From Salinicoccus sp. RF5 (GTDB lineage: Bacteria > Bacillota > Bacilli > Staphylococcales > Salinicoccaceae), in NCBI RefSeq assembly GCF_020786625.1, contig NZ_JAJGRC010000001.1:310001-374000 (forward strand): a stretch of 64,000 nucleotides of DNA. The letters are read 5' to 3'. Under the pieces are notes generated by a model. That model was not told the origin of the DNA, made no database searches, and saw only the letters and a list, made by a program, of their open reading frames with translations. Below, piece by piece: positions 44,804 to 54,986 of this stretch. A program made the position numbers and the translations under genes. The number at the start of each line of letters is the position of its first letter. Within the stretch, counting starts at the first letter, position 1.

Positions 44804-45256
44804 TTAGATCAAATTGAATATCCGATCCCTGATTTCCTTCTGTGCTTCCTCGTTCCTGCATATCATGAGACATGTGTCGTCACCACATATCGTGCCGACG
44901 ACCTCCTCCCATTCGAGCTGATCGATGATGGCCCCGATCGACTGGGCATTTCCGGGCAGCGTCTTCAACACCAGCAGGTTTTCTGTATAATCCAGTTTTA
45001 CGAAGCTGTCCATGAGATACCTGCCCAGCTTTTCGAGAGGATGGAACTTGCGGTCCTTGGGCATGCTGTAGATATAGGCGCCGCTCGGAGTAGGCACTTT
45101 GATGAGCTGGAGTTCCTTGATGTCCCGGGAGACTGTGGCCTGGGTGACATTGAAGTTGTATTCATTCAGCCGTTCCACCAGCTCCTCCTGAGTCTCCACC
45201 TTGCTGTTGGTAATGATTTCCCTGATCTTTATCTGTCGAATTGATTTATTAGACAT
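44804..45256 (-). CDS. argR: Arginine repressor ArgR/AhrC
   Basis: 150 residues from the ATG at 45256 with GAGGAGG upstream. An N-terminal winged helix ([17 protein letters not shown]) precedes the C-terminal arginine-binding hexamer domain with [14 protein letters not shown]. It represses arginine synthesis and activates catabolism. The tlyA-argR-recN order is conserved from Bacillus. An ARG box overlaps its own leader, suggesting autoregulation. Confidence 0.96.
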   Translation of the reverse strand: MSNKSIRQIKIREIITNSKVETQEELVERLNEYNFNVTQATVSRDIKELQLIKVPTPSGAYIYSMPKDRKFHPLEKLGRYLMDSFVKLDYTENLLVLKTLPGNAQSIGAIIDQLEWEEVVGTICGDDTCLMICRNEEAQKEIRDRIFNLI

Positions 45257-45279
45257 GGTTGTCCTCCTCACGTACCCCT

Positions 45280-45297
45280 TTTGTATATTTATACATA
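45280..45297. promoter_or_regulatory. ARG box in the argR leader
   Basis: On the minus strand TATGTATAAATATACAAA matches the 18-bp ARG-box consensus at 16 positions, and the two mismatches are symmetrical. It lies 24-41 bases upstream of the argR ATG, in the promoter region. Confidence 0.68.
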
Positions 45298-45324
45298 TAA
45301 TATCACAAAATGGATTTGGATGAC

Positions 45325-45366
45325 ATAAAAAAGGACATCAGCCATAAACACTATGCTGAATGTCCT
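45325..45366 (-). terminator. Terminator overlapping the tlyA 3' end
   Basis: A stem of 11 pairs with one bulge (AGGACATTCAGC with GCTGATGTCCT) contains the last codons and stop of tlyA, followed by TTTTTTAT on the minus strand. It separates dxs-tlyA from argR. Confidence 0.88.
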
Positions 45367-46129
45367 CTTCTTCTATGGTTGATGCGGCGCCCTGACCATG
45401 TCTCAAGTAGAACAGATATTCGATGTTCCCTTTGGTTCCGGTGATCGGGGACCGGGCGAGCCCTTCCGCTGAAAGCCCGAGGGCCCTGCATTCCGCAAGT
45501 ACACGCCGTATTACATTTTCATGCGTTTCCTTTGATGTGATGATGCCGCTGTCCTCCCTTTCTTCAAGGTAGGATTCAAACTGGGGCTTGATGAGTGCAA
45601 CGATTTCATATTCGTGACCGAACAGATGAACGATATGGCGCAATATCGGAATGATGGATGTGAACGATACATCTATAGTGAACACGTCCGGCTTCAGGTT
45701 GAATTGGGAAACCTCCGTATCCTTGAAGTTCGTCTGTTCCATCACGCTTACACGATCATCGGTACGGAGCCTGTAGTCGAGCTGGTTGGTGCCGACATCG
45801 ACTGCATAAACATATACAGCTCCTTTTTGGAGGGCGCAGTCCGTAAAACCGCCCGTAGAACTGCCAATATCGGTGACCACCTTCCCTGAAAGTTCCATAC
45901 CGAAGGATTTTACGGCATGGTCAAGCTTGATGCCGCCCCTCGACACATATGGTTTGATGTTCTTGAACCGTATGTCGGCCTTATTGATGTCAATGATTTC
46001 GGAAGGCTTATAGACGGGTTGGTTGTTGTTGAGCACCTTTCCCGCCATGATGATCCGCCTGACTTCCTCCAGGGTGCCCAGATTGAAGTGCTCATGGAGA
46101 TGATCGTCAATTCTTGATTTCTTTTTCAT
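45338..46129 (-). CDS. tlyA: TlyA-family rRNA 2'-O-methyltransferase (YqxC-like)
   Basis: 263 residues from the ATG at 46129, with TGGAG 7 bases upstream; the earlier start at 46216 lies deep in dxs. An S4 RNA-binding domain (about 3-60) is followed by an FtsJ-like SAM domain with [16 protein letters not shown] and the catalytic Lys/Asp pattern (DVSFTS, LIKPQFE). Family members methylate ribosomal RNA; the older 'hemolysin' name is misleading. It overlaps the dxs 3' end by 23 bases. Confidence 0.9.
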   Translation of the reverse strand: MKKKSRIDDHLHEHFNLGTLEEVRRIIMAGKVLNNNQPVYKPSEIIDINKADIRFKNIKPYVSRGGIKLDHAVKSFGMELSGKVVTDIGSSTGGFTDCALQKGAVYVYAVDVGTNQLDYRLRTDDRVSVMEQTNFKDTEVSQFNLKPDVFTIDVSFTSIIPILRHIVHLFGHEYEIVALIKPQFESYLEEREDSGIITSKETHENVIRRVLAECRALGLSAEGLARSPITGTKGNIEYLFYLRHGQGAASTIEEEDIQHSVYG

Positions 46130-47999
46130 TTTCCAGCTCCAGGAGTGTTTTGGACTGAAGGATGATATTATCTGCAGTGATGCCGATATCCTCCAGAAGC
46201 TTATTGACATCCCCATGCTCTACATATTCATTATCGATGCCGATCCGTCTGATTCCATTCTTGAATCCATGGTCGGCCATGAAGGCAGCGATCATACTGC
46301 CGAGCCCTCCATTCAGCATGGTCTCCTCGACTGTGAGGACCGGTTTCCCTGCATACCCGATGGATTGGAGCATCTCCTCATCCATCGGCTTGATGAACCG
46401 GGCATTGATGACGCCGGCATTGATGCCCGCCTCCTTGAGCGCCACTGCTGCATCTATTGCAAGGTCCAATGTCGGACCGAAGGAGATGATGGAAAGGTCT
46501 TCCCCTTCCATGACCGTCTCCCAGCTGCCATATTCGAGAGGCCCACGTGGTGCAGGCGCTTCGATGCCTTTGATGTTGCCGCGGGGATACCTTAATGCGA
46601 CAGGTCCTTCGTGCTCGAAGGCGAGGTCGATCATCTGTTCCGCTTCAATCTCATCCTTCGGCATCATCAGTGTCATGTTCGGCAGTGGGGAGATGAAACT
46701 GATGTCGAAGACACCCTGGTGGGTCTCACCATCAGCGCCGACAAGTCCACTGCGGTCGATGCCGAGGAAGACGTTCAGGTTCTGACGGTCGACATCATGC
46801 AGCAGCTGGTCGTATCCGCGCTGCAGGAATGTGGAATAGATCGCAAGGTACGGGCGCATGCCGCTTGCAGCGAGGCCGCCCGACATGGTGACTGCATGCT
46901 GTTCGGCAATGCCGACATCAAAGAAGCGTTCAGGCAGTTCATTCTGGAACTTGGTCAGCTTGCTGCCGACAGGCATCGCGGGTGTCAGTGCAACGATCCG
47001 CTCATCCTTTTTGGCACGCTCAAGGACGGTGTTGGACATGAATTCACTCCATGAAGGTGTGGATTTACTGCCCAGCACCTCACCCGTGTCTATCTTGTAT
47101 GGCCCGAGGCCGTGCCACTTGCCGAGTTTGTCGTCTTCGGCGGGATGATATCCCTTGCCCTTCTTGGTGATGACATGGATGACCACGGGACCCTTATAGT
47201 CCTTGGAAATATTTATCGCATTGGATAGCTCCGCAAAGTCATGGCCGTCCACCGGCCCGATATACTTGATGCCGAGCTCTTCGAAGAACACGCCGTCGAC
47301 GACGAGGTACTTCATGCTGTCCTTTATCCTGTCCGCCATGTCCCTGAGCCTCGACCCCACCTGGGGCAGACGGTTCAGGAAATCTTCTATATCATGCTTG
47401 ACCCTGTTGTACTGCGTGTTCGTGCGCATCCTGCCGAGCATGTTGTGCATCGCCCCGACGTTCGGCGCTATGCTCATCTCATTGTCATTCAGGATGATGG
47501 TCATGTTCGTCCTGTCAGATCCGATGTGGTTGAGTGCTTCAAGGGCCATGCCCCCTGTCAGTGCACCGTCACCGATTACGGGAATGACATGGTGGTCCTC
47601 CCCTTTTATATCACGTGCTTTTGCGATGCCCATGGCTGCCGATAGGCTGGTGGATGAATGGCCCGCTTCCCAGACGTCATGGTCGGATTCGCGCATCTTC
47701 GGAAAGCCGCACAATCCCTTATATTGTCTGAGCGTTTCAAACTCACTGATCCGGCCGGTGAGAATCTTATGAATATAAGCCTGATGACCCACATCGAAAA
47801 TCAGCCGGTCATCTGGCGAATCGAAATGTTTATGCAGGGCAATCGTCAGTTCCACCACACCGAGGTTGGCTCCTATGTGGCCGCCTGTCCTCGAGCATGA
47901 CTGGATCAGAAATTCCCTTACATCCTGTGCCAGTATTTTTAGTTCCTCATCATTCTTCTGTTTCAGGAATGATGGGTCTTTTATACTATATAGATTCAT
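46107..47999 (-). CDS. dxs: 1-deoxy-D-xylulose-5-phosphate synthase
   Basis: 630 residues from the ATG at 47999 with AAAGGTGG upstream; a reading from 48077 runs through the ispA terminator and is rejected. It condenses pyruvate and glyceraldehyde-3-phosphate, the entry step of the MEP isoprenoid pathway. Motifs [16 protein letters not shown] and the ThDP motif [15 protein letters not shown] are intact. The MEP route rather than mevalonate is notable, since S. aureus and relatives use mevalonate. Confidence 0.96.
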   Translation of the reverse strand: MNLYSIKDPSFLKQKNDEELKILAQDVREFLIQSCSRTGGHIGANLGVVELTIALHKHFDSPDDRLIFDVGHQAYIHKILTGRISEFETLRQYKGLCGFPKMRESDHDVWEAGHSSTSLSAAMGIAKARDIKGEDHHVIPVIGDGALTGGMALEALNHIGSDRTNMTIILNDNEMSIAPNVGAMHNMLGRMRTNTQYNRVKHDIEDFLNRLPQVGSRLRDMADRIKDSMKYLVVDGVFFEELGIKYIGPVDGHDFAELSNAINISKDYKGPVVIHVITKKGKGYHPAEDDKLGKWHGLGPYKIDTGEVLGSKSTPSWSEFMSNTVLERAKKDERIVALTPAMPVGSKLTKFQNELPERFFDVGIAEQHAVTMSGGLAASGMRPYLAIYSTFLQRGYDQLLHDVDRQNLNVFLGIDRSGLVGADGETHQGVFDISFISPLPNMTLMMPKDEIEAEQMIDLAFEHEGPVALRYPRGNIKGIEAPAPRGPLEYGSWETVMEGEDLSIISFGPTLDLAIDAAVALKEAGINAGVINARFIKPMDEEMLQSIGYAGKPVLTVEETMLNGGLGSMIAAFMADHGFKNGIRRIGIDNEYVEHGDVNKLLEDIGITADNIILQSKTLLELENEKEIKN

Positions 48000-48030
48000 A
48001 TAGCAACCACCTTTAAATTTGCTAATGCCA

Positions 48031-48039
48031 ATTATACCA
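48031..48039 (-). promoter_or_regulatory. Extended -10 promoter for dxs
   Basis: TGGTATAAT on the minus strand lies 32 bases before the dxs ATG, just past the ispA terminator; no strong -35. Confidence 0.6.
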
Positions 48040-48054
48040 CTTTTATCAACAGGG

Positions 48055-48095
48055 AAAAAATAAAAATGATAATTCATGGAATATGAATTATCATT
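48055..48095 (-). terminator. Terminator overlapping the ispA stop
   Basis: A perfect 13-bp stem (AATGATAATTCAT and its complement) with a 5-base loop contains the ispA stop and is followed by a T-rich run (TTTTTATTTTTTCC). Confidence 0.93.
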
Positions 48096-48969
48096 GGTCT
48101 CTCACTGCAAACATCTGCAGCACATTATGAAGTTCTTCTGTATTGATGTTTTCAGACAGGCCGTCGAGCAGTCCGGCGGCTTCATCCGTAAGGGCGGCAA
48201 GCTCCCTGTGGGCGCCTTCCAGCCCATAGGTGCTGACGTATGTCATCTTGTTTTTGCGTTCATCACTGCCTGCCTCCTTGCCCGTAACGGCCATGTCCCC
48301 CTCGACATCAAGTATGTCATCCCTGATCTGGAAGAGGATGCCCAGTTTTTCGGCAAACGCGATGAGCCGCCCGCTGGTTTCCGGCGGCGCGTCTGCAATG
48401 ATGCAGGCACACTCCACCGGAAGGACGATCAGCTGGCCGGTCTTGTACTGATGGATGTGTTCAAGCTCGGAGAAGCTGATTTCCTTCCCTTCAGCTTCCA
48501 TATCGAGCATCTGTCCACCGATCATGCCATTGAAGCCGGCTTTTGATGCAATGCGGCTGATGATGGAAATGCGCTTGTCCGCTGAAAGCGATTCATCTGA
48601 TGATACGATGCTGAAGCTCTCCGTCAGCAGGGTATCCCCCGCCAGGATGGCTGCCGCCTCACCGAACACCTTATGGTTCGTCGGCTTCCCCCGCCTATAG
48701 TCGTCATCGTCCATGGCAGGAAGATCATCATGGATGAGCGAATAGGTATGGATCATCTCGATGGCTGCCGCAGCATCGGCACCTTTCATCGGGTCCTCCC
48801 CCAGCGCCTCAAGTGTGGCAAATAGGAGGTACGGACGGAATCTTTTCCCGCCAGCCTTTATCGAATAGCTGCTCGCGACACGGATCGTGTCCGATACATG
48901 ATTCTCCCCGAGGTGTGCCAGAATACGGGATTCGGTTGCTTCAAGGTATGCCTGCATATCTCTATTCAT
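48091..48969 (-). CDS. ispA: Farnesyl (short-chain polyprenyl) diphosphate synthase
   Basis: 292 residues. The aspartate motifs are [10 protein letters not shown] and DDILDVEGD. It elongates DMAPP with IPP to farnesyl diphosphate, the primer for HepS/HepT and undecaprenyl synthesis. The ATG at 48969 overlaps xseB by 8 bases and has GGGAG upstream. The xseA-xseB-ispA-dxs order is the Bacillus one. Confidence 0.94.
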   Translation of the reverse strand: MNRDMQAYLEATESRILAHLGENHVSDTIRVASSYSIKAGGKRFRPYLLFATLEALGEDPMKGADAAAAIEMIHTYSLIHDDLPAMDDDDYRRGKPTNHKVFGEAAAILAGDTLLTESFSIVSSDESLSADKRISIISRIASKAGFNGMIGGQMLDMEAEGKEISFSELEHIHQYKTGQLIVLPVECACIIADAPPETSGRLIAFAEKLGILFQIRDDILDVEGDMAVTGKEAGSDERKNKMTYVSTYGLEGAHRELAALTDEAAGLLDGLSENINTEELHNVLQMFAVRDQ

Positions 48970-49171
48970 CCTCTGCTCCCTTACGGTTCAAGGTTTCGAC
49001 TTTCAGCTCGGCATCTTTCAATATCTTCTCGCACTCCGCAGTCAGTTCGACGCCTTTCTGATAAAGCTTGAGGGATTCTTCGAGTGAAACCTCATCTTCA
49101 TCAAGATGCTTGACGATCTGCTCCAGGTGCTTCATCTTCTCTTCAAACGTTTCACTTTTGGTTTCTGTCAT
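48962..49171 (-). CDS. xseB: Exodeoxyribonuclease VII small subunit
   Basis: 69 residues, typical for XseB. The helical sequence FEEKMKHLEQIVKHLDEDEVS and LEESLKLYQKGVEL is characteristic. It binds the XseA C-terminal region to form exonuclease VII, which degrades single-stranded DNA. It overlaps xseA by 20 bases and ispA by 8, a tightly coupled arrangement. Confidence 0.95.
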   Translation of the reverse strand: MTETKSETFEEKMKHLEQIVKHLDEDEVSLEESLKLYQKGVELTAECEKILKDAELKVETLNRKGAEDE

Positions 49172-50516
49172 CTTCGTTCACCTCTGTCACTTTCGATACA
49201 ATGCTTCCCCGTGCAAAAGTCGTCTGCACTTCGTCGCCCGGCTGCAGGTCTGCGGCATCCTTGATGATGCCGCCTCCGCCTGTAGTGTAGGAATAGCCCC
49301 GCAGAAGTACATTGGTGGGGCTCAGGGAGTTCAGGCTTTCGACCATGCGGGTGAGGTTGTGCTTCGATTCGTTCGTTCTGATTGTCATGGACCGGTCGAG
49401 CCGGGACTTCCTGTCATCCAATATTTCAAGGCTCCTCCGTATGGCAGGTTCAGGGGTGTTGTACTTCACACCTTCCTTCAGGGCTGAGAGGCGGTAGTGC
49501 CTTTCACGGATGGACTGCTGCATTTTGTCGTCCAGTCCATCCTTCAGGGTGACGAGCTTCTCGGCCTGCTGGTCATAGAGGAGGTCCGGGTTCTTCAGTT
49601 TATAGTAGCTGCTCAGGGCATCTAGCTGGTTCCTGCCCACATCCAGTTTCCTAAAGATGCGGTCGGAGATGAAATTCCGGGCCTGTGTCAGCCGTTCCAT
49701 GATGTCCCTCTGATCCGGCACCGCCATTTCAGCAGCAGCTGTAGGCGTCGGCGCCCTCATATCGGATATGTAGTCCACGAGTGTTGTATCCGTTTCATGT
49801 CCGATGCCGGTTATGACGGGTGTCTTCATATCGAAGACCTTGAGGGCCACTTCCTTTTCATTGAAAGTCCAGAGGTCCTCTATCGATCCGCCGCCGCGCG
49901 CCAGGATGACGATGTCATTCCCGAGCGCATCTGCATGCTCAAGGTTGTCGATCACCGCCTGTCTGCTCTTCGTACCCTGCATCAATGTATTGATGACAGT
50001 CACTTCGACAAGCGGGTAGCGCCTTGATAGTGTAGTGAGCATATCCTTTATGGCTGCGCCCGTCTCGGAACTGACGATGGTGATGGTTTTCGGATACTTC
50101 GGCAGGGGCTTTTTGTGCTCCTTTGAAAAGTAGCCCTGTTCGGCAAGCTGCTTCTTGTCCTTCTCCAGCTGTTCAAACAGGAGTCCGATGCCGTCCATCT
50201 CCATTTTTTCGGCATATATCTGATATTGGCCGCTGGATTCGAATATGCTGACCCTGCCTTCGATGAGGACACTCTGGCCTTCCTCAGGCTTGAACTTCAT
50301 CCCATTGGCATATCGGGAGAACATGATGGCACGGATGACCGAACTGCCATCCTTCAGTGCAAAGAATATATGGCCGCTCGTGTGGTGCTTCACATTTGAA
50401 AGTTCACCTTTGAGAAAGACCCGTGTCAGATACGGGTCCTGGTCGAATTTATATTTGAGATATTTGGTCAGTGCACCGACGGTGAGATACTTAGTGTTCT
50501 CCATTGGATTGTTCAT
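49152..50516 (-). CDS. xseA: Exodeoxyribonuclease VII large subunit
   Basis: 454 residues. An N-terminal OB-fold (KGELSNVKHHTSGHIFFALKD) precedes the catalytic domain with ARGGGSIEDLWTFNEKEVA and GIGHETDTTLVDYISDMRAPT. The C-terminal part is coiled coil that binds XseB. The start overlaps nusB; ATGs at 50516 and 50504 are both possible and neither has a strong ribosome site, so coupling to nusB is likely. Confidence 0.94.
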   Translation of the reverse strand: MNNPMENTKYLTVGALTKYLKYKFDQDPYLTRVFLKGELSNVKHHTSGHIFFALKDGSSVIRAIMFSRYANGMKFKPEEGQSVLIEGRVSIFESSGQYQIYAEKMEMDGIGLLFEQLEKDKKQLAEQGYFSKEHKKPLPKYPKTITIVSSETGAAIKDMLTTLSRRYPLVEVTVINTLMQGTKSRQAVIDNLEHADALGNDIVILARGGGSIEDLWTFNEKEVALKVFDMKTPVITGIGHETDTTLVDYISDMRAPTPTAAAEMAVPDQRDIMERLTQARNFISDRIFRKLDVGRNQLDALSSYYKLKNPDLLYDQQAEKLVTLKDGLDDKMQQSIRERHYRLSALKEGVKYNTPEPAIRRSLEILDDRKSRLDRSMTIRTNESKHNLTRMVESLNSLSPTNVLLRGYSYTTGGGGIIKDAADLQPGDEVQTTFARGSIVSKVTEVNEDDRNQK

Positions 50517-50892
50517 CCGTTTCGGTGATGAAATTCTTAAGGACGCCGTTCACAAAACGGTATCCATCCTTCTCCCCATACAGTTTGGTGAGCAGGATCG
50601 CTTCATTGATGACGACCCTCTGCGGGGAATCACCATGGAGCAGTTCGGAGATTGCCGTCCTCAGAATATTGCGTTCGACCTTCGGGATCCTTTCAAGTGT
50701 GTAGCTGGTCAGATGATCACTTATGTCGCGATCGACAGCCTCACTGTTTTCGAGGAAATAGTCCACGATCTGCCTGATGTAATCGTAGTCCCTGTAGAGA
50801 TGATGGAATGCGGTCTCCTCCACCCCAACCAGGCCGTGGTCGACCTGGAAGATGATCTGGAAGATTTTTTTACGTTGCTCGTGTCTGTTCAT
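50491..50892 (-). CDS. nusB: Transcription antitermination factor NusB
   Basis: 133 residues from the ATG at 50892 (ATAGGTG upstream). An all-helical RNA-binding protein, with the conserved ERNILRTAISELLHG and RVVINEAILLTKLYG stretches. It acts with NusE/S10 at boxA in rRNA operons. It lies between yqhY and xseA as in Bacillus. Confidence 0.94.
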   Translation of the reverse strand: MNRHEQRKKIFQIIFQVDHGLVGVEETAFHHLYRDYDYIRQIVDYFLENSEAVDRDISDHLTSYTLERIPKVERNILRTAISELLHGDSPQRVVINEAILLTKLYGEKDGYRFVNGVLKNFITETDEQSNGEH

Positions 50893-50916
50893 TATTAACA
50901 CCTATCTAATGTTCAT

Positions 50917-51264
50917 TTATTTAATATTTACGATGTGCACATTGACTTCTTTGACATCATGCTCCGTCATGTTCCGTATCGTCTGGCTGACATTCTTCTG
51001 TATGCGCTCAGCCGTTTCATGTACGTTGCGATCTGCGGAAAGAGAAACATAGATGGAGAGCCTGACTTCATTGTCCCTAGTTTCCACCTTTACGCCGCGG
51101 CCTCTGTACTTCTTGCCTATCTTTTCGAAGTTTCCACTGGCAAAGTTGTTCTGCAACGCATGCACACCATCAGTTTCGGTAACCGCAATGCTGGCAATCA
51201 CTTCGAGCACCTCTGGTGATATCTCTATATTCCCAAGATTTGTCTTGTCTTCCTGAATTCTCAT
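50917..51264 (-). CDS. Asp23/Gls24 family protein, YqhY-like
   Basis: 115 residues from the ATG at 51264 with GAGGTGA upstream. The sequence EISPEVLEVIASIAVTETDG and the C-terminal VNVHIVNI are hallmarks of the Asp23 (DUF322) family. In Bacillus yqhY clusters with accBC, and YqhY has been linked to control of acetyl-CoA carboxylase activity. The same linkage is kept here, 13 bases past accC. Confidence 0.9.
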   Translation of the reverse strand: MRIQEDKTNLGNIEISPEVLEVIASIAVTETDGVHALQNNFASGNFEKIGKKYRGRGVKVETRDNEVRLSIYVSLSADRNVHETAERIQKNVSQTIRNMTEHDVKEVNVHIVNIK

Positions 51265-51277
51265 GTTAATCACCTCG

Positions 51278-52627
51278 TCAATTCATTATATCATGATTTG
51301 ACAGGAAATCAGTATTATAATCATTCGATCTGAATGATTGATGGAGCAGCAGGTTCGTATGGAACGGAATGGTTGTATCCACCCCGCCGATCTTGAACTC
51401 ACCAAGTGCTCGAAGCGCGGTCTGAATGGCTTCTTCCCTTGAATCGGCATGTGTGATGAGCTTGGCGATCATCGAATCGTAGTACGGCGGAATGACGTAT
51501 CCGGAGTAGCATGCTGAATCGAGGCGGACACCGTAGCCGCCTGGTGTGATGAATTCGCTGATCTTTCCTGCCGACGGCATGAAGTTCTTGTACGGGTTCT
51601 CGGCATTGATGCGCAGCTCGATCGCATGGCCCCTGAACTCGATCTCCTCCTGTTTGAAAGGAATCGGTTCCCTTCTGGCGACCTTGATCTGCATCTTGAC
51701 CAGGTCTATCCCCGTAATCATTTCTGTAACAGGATGTTCGACCTGGATGCGTGTGTTCATCTCCATGAAGTAGAAACGGTCCTCATTCAGGTCATAGATG
51801 AACTCGATCGTGCCGGCACCGATATAGTCGATGCTTTTGGCGGCAGTCACTGCTGTTTCACCCATCTCCATACGCTTCTGTTCTGAAAGTACCGGACTCG
51901 GCGCCTCTTCGACAAGCTTCTGCATACGGCGCTGGATCGTACAATCACGTTCGCCCAGGTGGACGACGTTCCCGTGATAGTCCCCGAGCACCTGTATTTC
52001 GATGTGACGGAAGTTTTCGATGTACTTTTCGATATAGAGGCTCTTATTGCCGAAGGCACTCTCCGCCTCCTGCTCTGTCATTTTATAGTTCTGGACGAGG
52101 GAGGCCTCATCGCGTGCAACACGGATTCCCTTGCCGCCGCCGCCATAGCTTGCCTTGATGATGACCGGATAACCGATCTCCTCGGCAATCTGCTTCGCTT
52201 CTTCAACGGAGGCGACCACGCCTTCGCTGCCTGGAACAGTCGGTACGCCTGCCTTCTTCATCGTATCCTTGGCGATATCCTTGACCCCCATGAGCGCGAT
52301 GGTCTCATGCATGGGTCCGATGAATATGATGTTGGAGGCCTCACACATTTCGGCAAAATCGCTGTTTTCCGCAAGGAAGCCGTATCCTGGATGGATGGCG
52401 TCGCATCCGGTCTTTTTGGCGATGGTGATGATGCTGATCATGTCGAGGTAGCTGTCCTTGGAGAGCTTGGGTCCGACGCAGTAGGATTCAGTGGCGATCT
52501 TCCGGTGAAGGCTGTCCTTGTCTGCTTCAGAATATATACTGACCGAGTCGATGCCCAGTTCCGTACATGCCCTGATGATGCGGACGGCAATCTCCCCGCG
52601 GTTGGCTACTAATATCTTATTGATCAT
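51278..52627 (-). CDS. accC: Acetyl-CoA carboxylase, biotin carboxylase subunit
   Basis: 449 residues of the ATP-grasp fold. The ATP motif [17 protein letters not shown] and the catalytic [14 protein letters not shown] are intact. It carboxylates the biotin on AccB, the first step toward malonyl-CoA. Its ATG overlaps the accB stop by 4 bases. The transferase subunits AccA and AccD are not in the window. Confidence 0.97.
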   Translation of the reverse strand: MINKILVANRGEIAVRIIRACTELGIDSVSIYSEADKDSLHRKIATESYCVGPKLSKDSYLDMISIITIAKKTGCDAIHPGYGFLAENSDFAEMCEASNIIFIGPMHETIALMGVKDIAKDTMKKAGVPTVPGSEGVVASVEEAKQIAEEIGYPVIIKASYGGGGKGIRVARDEASLVQNYKMTEQEAESAFGNKSLYIEKYIENFRHIEIQVLGDYHGNVVHLGERDCTIQRRMQKLVEEAPSPVLSEQKRMEMGETAVTAAKSIDYIGAGTIEFIYDLNEDRFYFMEMNTRIQVEHPVTEMITGIDLVKMQIKVARREPIPFKQEEIEFRGHAIELRINAENPYKNFMPSAGKISEFITPGGYGVRLDSACYSGYVIPPYYDSMIAKLITHADSREEAIQTALRALGEFKIGGVDTTIPFHTNLLLHQSFRSNDYNTDFLSNHDIMN

Positions 52628-53058
52628 TGTACTCTGAACAATGGCTGGTCGTATTCAACCATTTCTCCATCTTCCACGAGGATTTCGACGATTTCACCGG
52701 AAATTTCCGCCTGGATCTCATTGAACAGCTTCATTGCTTCAAGAATGCATACGACCGTTGAATTCTCAACCTTATCGCCGACTTTCACATAAGCTTCAGC
52801 CTCTGGGGAGGATGCTTTGTAGAATGTACCGACCATAGGTGCCTTTATGACCTTGCCCTCCTCTTTTGGAGCAGGTTCCGTGTTCTGCACAGGCTTCGGC
52901 TGCTGCGGCGCAGTGGCTACAGGGGCAGGAGTATTCTGCTGTTCATTCATGCTGTCACGCTTCAACTTGATGTCCACTTCGCCATCCTTGTACGAAAGCT
53001 CGGTCAGGGAGGCCTTTTCCATTTTACTAATCAGTTCATCAATATATTCGAGTTTCAT
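52624..53058 (-). CDS. accB: Acetyl-CoA carboxylase, biotin carboxyl carrier protein
   Basis: 144 residues. An N-terminal helix region, a Pro/Ala-rich linker (about 42-68) and the biotinyl domain with the modified Lys in [12 protein letters not shown]. It carries CO2 between AccC and AccAD. It has its own promoter, and in Bacillus the spoIIIA operon lies between efp and accB; here only 103 bases separate them. Confidence 0.97.
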   Translation of the reverse strand: MKLEYIDELISKMEKASLTELSYKDGEVDIKLKRDSMNEQQNTPAPVATAPQQPKPVQNTEPAPKEEGKVIKAPMVGTFYKASSPEAEAYVKVGDKVENSTVVCILEAMKLFNEIQAEISGEIVEILVEDGEMVEYDQPLFRVQ

Positions 53059-53095
53059 GTCTACTGCTCCTTAACATTCAAAATTTCTGTCTTAC

Positions 53096-53124
53096 ATTTT
53101 ACGCAAGTGGTCGTACCAATTCAA
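53096..53124 (-). promoter_or_regulatory. Sigma-A promoter for accB
   Basis: On the minus strand TTGAAT, a 17-base spacer and TAAAAT lie 38 bases before the accB ATG. Confidence 0.75.
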
Positions 53125-53127
53125 GGA

Positions 53128-53163
53128 AAAAATAAAAGCAGATCGAAATCTGCTTTTATTTTT
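53128..53163 (-). terminator. Terminator after efp with UUCG loop
   Basis: A 16-bp stem (AAAAATAAAAGCAGAT and its complement) closes on a TTCG tetraloop as read on the minus strand. It starts within the efp stop codon and ends in a T run. Confidence 0.93.
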
Positions 53164-53719
53164 ATGCGCGGGAGACGTAGCTGCCATCATCCGTGCTGAT
53201 GACCAGTGTATCCCCTTCATTGACGAAAAGTGGCACCTGGAGCACAAGGCCTGTTTCGAGCGTTGCTGATTTTGTCGCACCGCTTGCCGTATCCCCCTTG
53301 ATACCCGGCTCAGTTTCGGAGACCTGCAGTTCCACTGATTTTGGAAGCTCCACACCCAGTGTCTCGCCTTCATACATGATCAGGGAGACATTCATATTCT
53401 CCTTGAGATACTTCAATTCTTCCTGGATTGCTGAAGCCTGGAGTTCGACCTGGTCGTATGTGTTGTTGTCCATGAATACATGGGCATCCCCATCTGCGTA
53501 GAGATACTGCATCTTCCTGTTGTCGATCTGTGCGCGGCCGACTTTTTCACCAGCGCGGAATGTCTTCTCCTGAATTGCACCTGTTCTGAGGTTTCTGAGC
53601 TTGCTTCTTACGAATGCAGCTCCTTTACCCGGTTTGACATGCTGAAATTCGACTACCCTCCAGATGCCGCCATCCACTTCCACTGTAAGTCCTGTTTTGA
53701 AATCGTTGACTGAAATCAT
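53162..53719 (-). CDS. efp: Translation elongation factor P
   Basis: 185 residues from the ATG at 53719 with AGGAGG 6 bases upstream; a longer reading from 53818 runs back into pepQ and is rejected. Three OB-like domains; domain I carries the loop [12 protein letters not shown] with the Lys that may be modified. EF-P relieves ribosome stalling at polyproline. It follows pepQ by 28 bases as in Bacillus. Confidence 0.97.
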   Translation of the reverse strand: MISVNDFKTGLTVEVDGGIWRVVEFQHVKPGKGAAFVRSKLRNLRTGAIQEKTFRAGEKVGRAQIDNRKMQYLYADGDAHVFMDNNTYDQVELQASAIQEELKYLKENMNVSLIMYEGETLGVELPKSVELQVSETEPGIKGDTASGATKSATLETGLVLQVPLFVNEGDTLVISTDDGSYVSRA

Positions 53720-53747
53720 GATATTCCTCCTAGGTTTCTGTTTTGAA

Positions 53748-54809
53748 TCATATGATGAACAGCTCTTTACTGCTGTGGGAAAGCTTTTCAAGTCCCCCGT
53801 CAGTAAGGATGCAGTCATCTTCTATGCGGACGCCGCCGACGCCATCGATATAGATGCCCGGTTCCACCGTCACGCACATATCCTTTTCTAGCACCATATC
53901 ACTGGATTTGGCGAGTCCCGGCATCTCATGGACCTCGAGTCCGAAGCCATGGCCGAGTGAATGACCGAAGTTTTCACCATAACCCTCATCCGTGATGATG
54001 TCACGGGCGATCGCATCAGCTTCCCTTCCCGTCATGCCGGTTCTGATTCCATCCAATGCGGCCAATTGTGATGTTAACACAATATCATGCACTTTTTCCA
54101 TTTCTTCCGCCACAGATCCGACACCGAATGATCTTGTGATATCGGAAGCATAGCCTTCATAGTATGCACCGAAGTCGAGCGTCACCATCTCGCCGGCCTC
54201 GATCTTCTTATCGGAGGCGACCCCATGGGGCAGTGCGCCACGCTCGCCGCTGGCCACTATGATATCGAAGCTTGAACCTTCCGCACCAAGCTTGCGCATA
54301 TGGTGCTCGAGTTCATTCCGCACCTCAAGTTCGCTCTGGCCGGGCTTGATGAACTTCAGGATGTGTTCATACGTCTCATCGGCAATTTCACATGCTTTCC
54401 TTATCAGTGAAACCTCGTCCGATGTCTTATACATCCGGATTCTTTCGATTTCATTGTCCAACGGCACGAGTTCGAATTTCGCGTCCAGCTGTGCATAAGT
54501 ATTATAGTTCACATGCTGGCCTTCAAAGCCGATCGTCCGAAGCCCTTTTGTCTCCAGGAATTCCATGATGAAATCAAGGAGCCCCTTATCCTGAAGGACG
54601 AATTCGAAGTGCTCGGCCTGATTGGCTGCCTGTGCCTTGTACCTGAAGTCCGATATGAGGAAACGGCCTTCCTTCGTAATGATTGCAGCGCCGCTGGAAC
54701 CGGTGAATCCCGTGAGGTAGCGCCGGTTGTAGCCACTCATGACGAGTATGGCATCCAGGTTGTTCTTGTCGATCAGGGTTCTGACCTTATCAAATTTAAT
54801 CATTTGCAT
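53748..54809 (-). CDS. pepQ: Xaa-Pro aminopeptidase/dipeptidase (M24B)
   Basis: 353 residues. A creatinase-like N-terminal domain (1-130) precedes a pita-bread catalytic domain. Metal ligands appear in [41 protein letters not shown] and GVRIEDD. It cleaves proline-containing peptides. Bacillus yqhT is the positional equivalent, upstream of efp. AAAGGTGG precedes the ATG at 54809; a second ATG two codons later is possible. Confidence 0.92.
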   Translation of the reverse strand: MQMIKFDKVRTLIDKNNLDAILVMSGYNRRYLTGFTGSSGAAIITKEGRFLISDFRYKAQAANQAEHFEFVLQDKGLLDFIMEFLETKGLRTIGFEGQHVNYNTYAQLDAKFELVPLDNEIERIRMYKTSDEVSLIRKACEIADETYEHILKFIKPGQSELEVRNELEHHMRKLGAEGSSFDIIVASGERGALPHGVASDKKIEAGEMVTLDFGAYYEGYASDITRSFGVGSVAEEMEKVHDIVLTSQLAALDGIRTGMTGREADAIARDIITDEGYGENFGHSLGHGFGLEVHEMPGLAKSSDMVLEKDMCVTVEPGIYIDGVGGVRIEDDCILTDGGLEKLSHSSKELFII

Positions 54810-54986
54810 CTACTCCACCTTTCAAACTATATTTTACATTAAATTCATGATGATTTCAGTAAAGCATTGCCTCCAATTCAAATAAGGCCGGATATTTCCC
54901 AAAATGGAAATCGACCTTTGCATATGAATATCATCTTTCATAATAACATGATAATATAATACAATGAGATACAGGAGAATGAGTCT

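Noticed and set aside
53720-53818. Possible 33-residue N-terminal extension of EF-P
   Set aside because: A strong AGGAGG lies directly before the ATG at 53719 and the extension overlaps pepQ; EF-P is normally about 185 residues.
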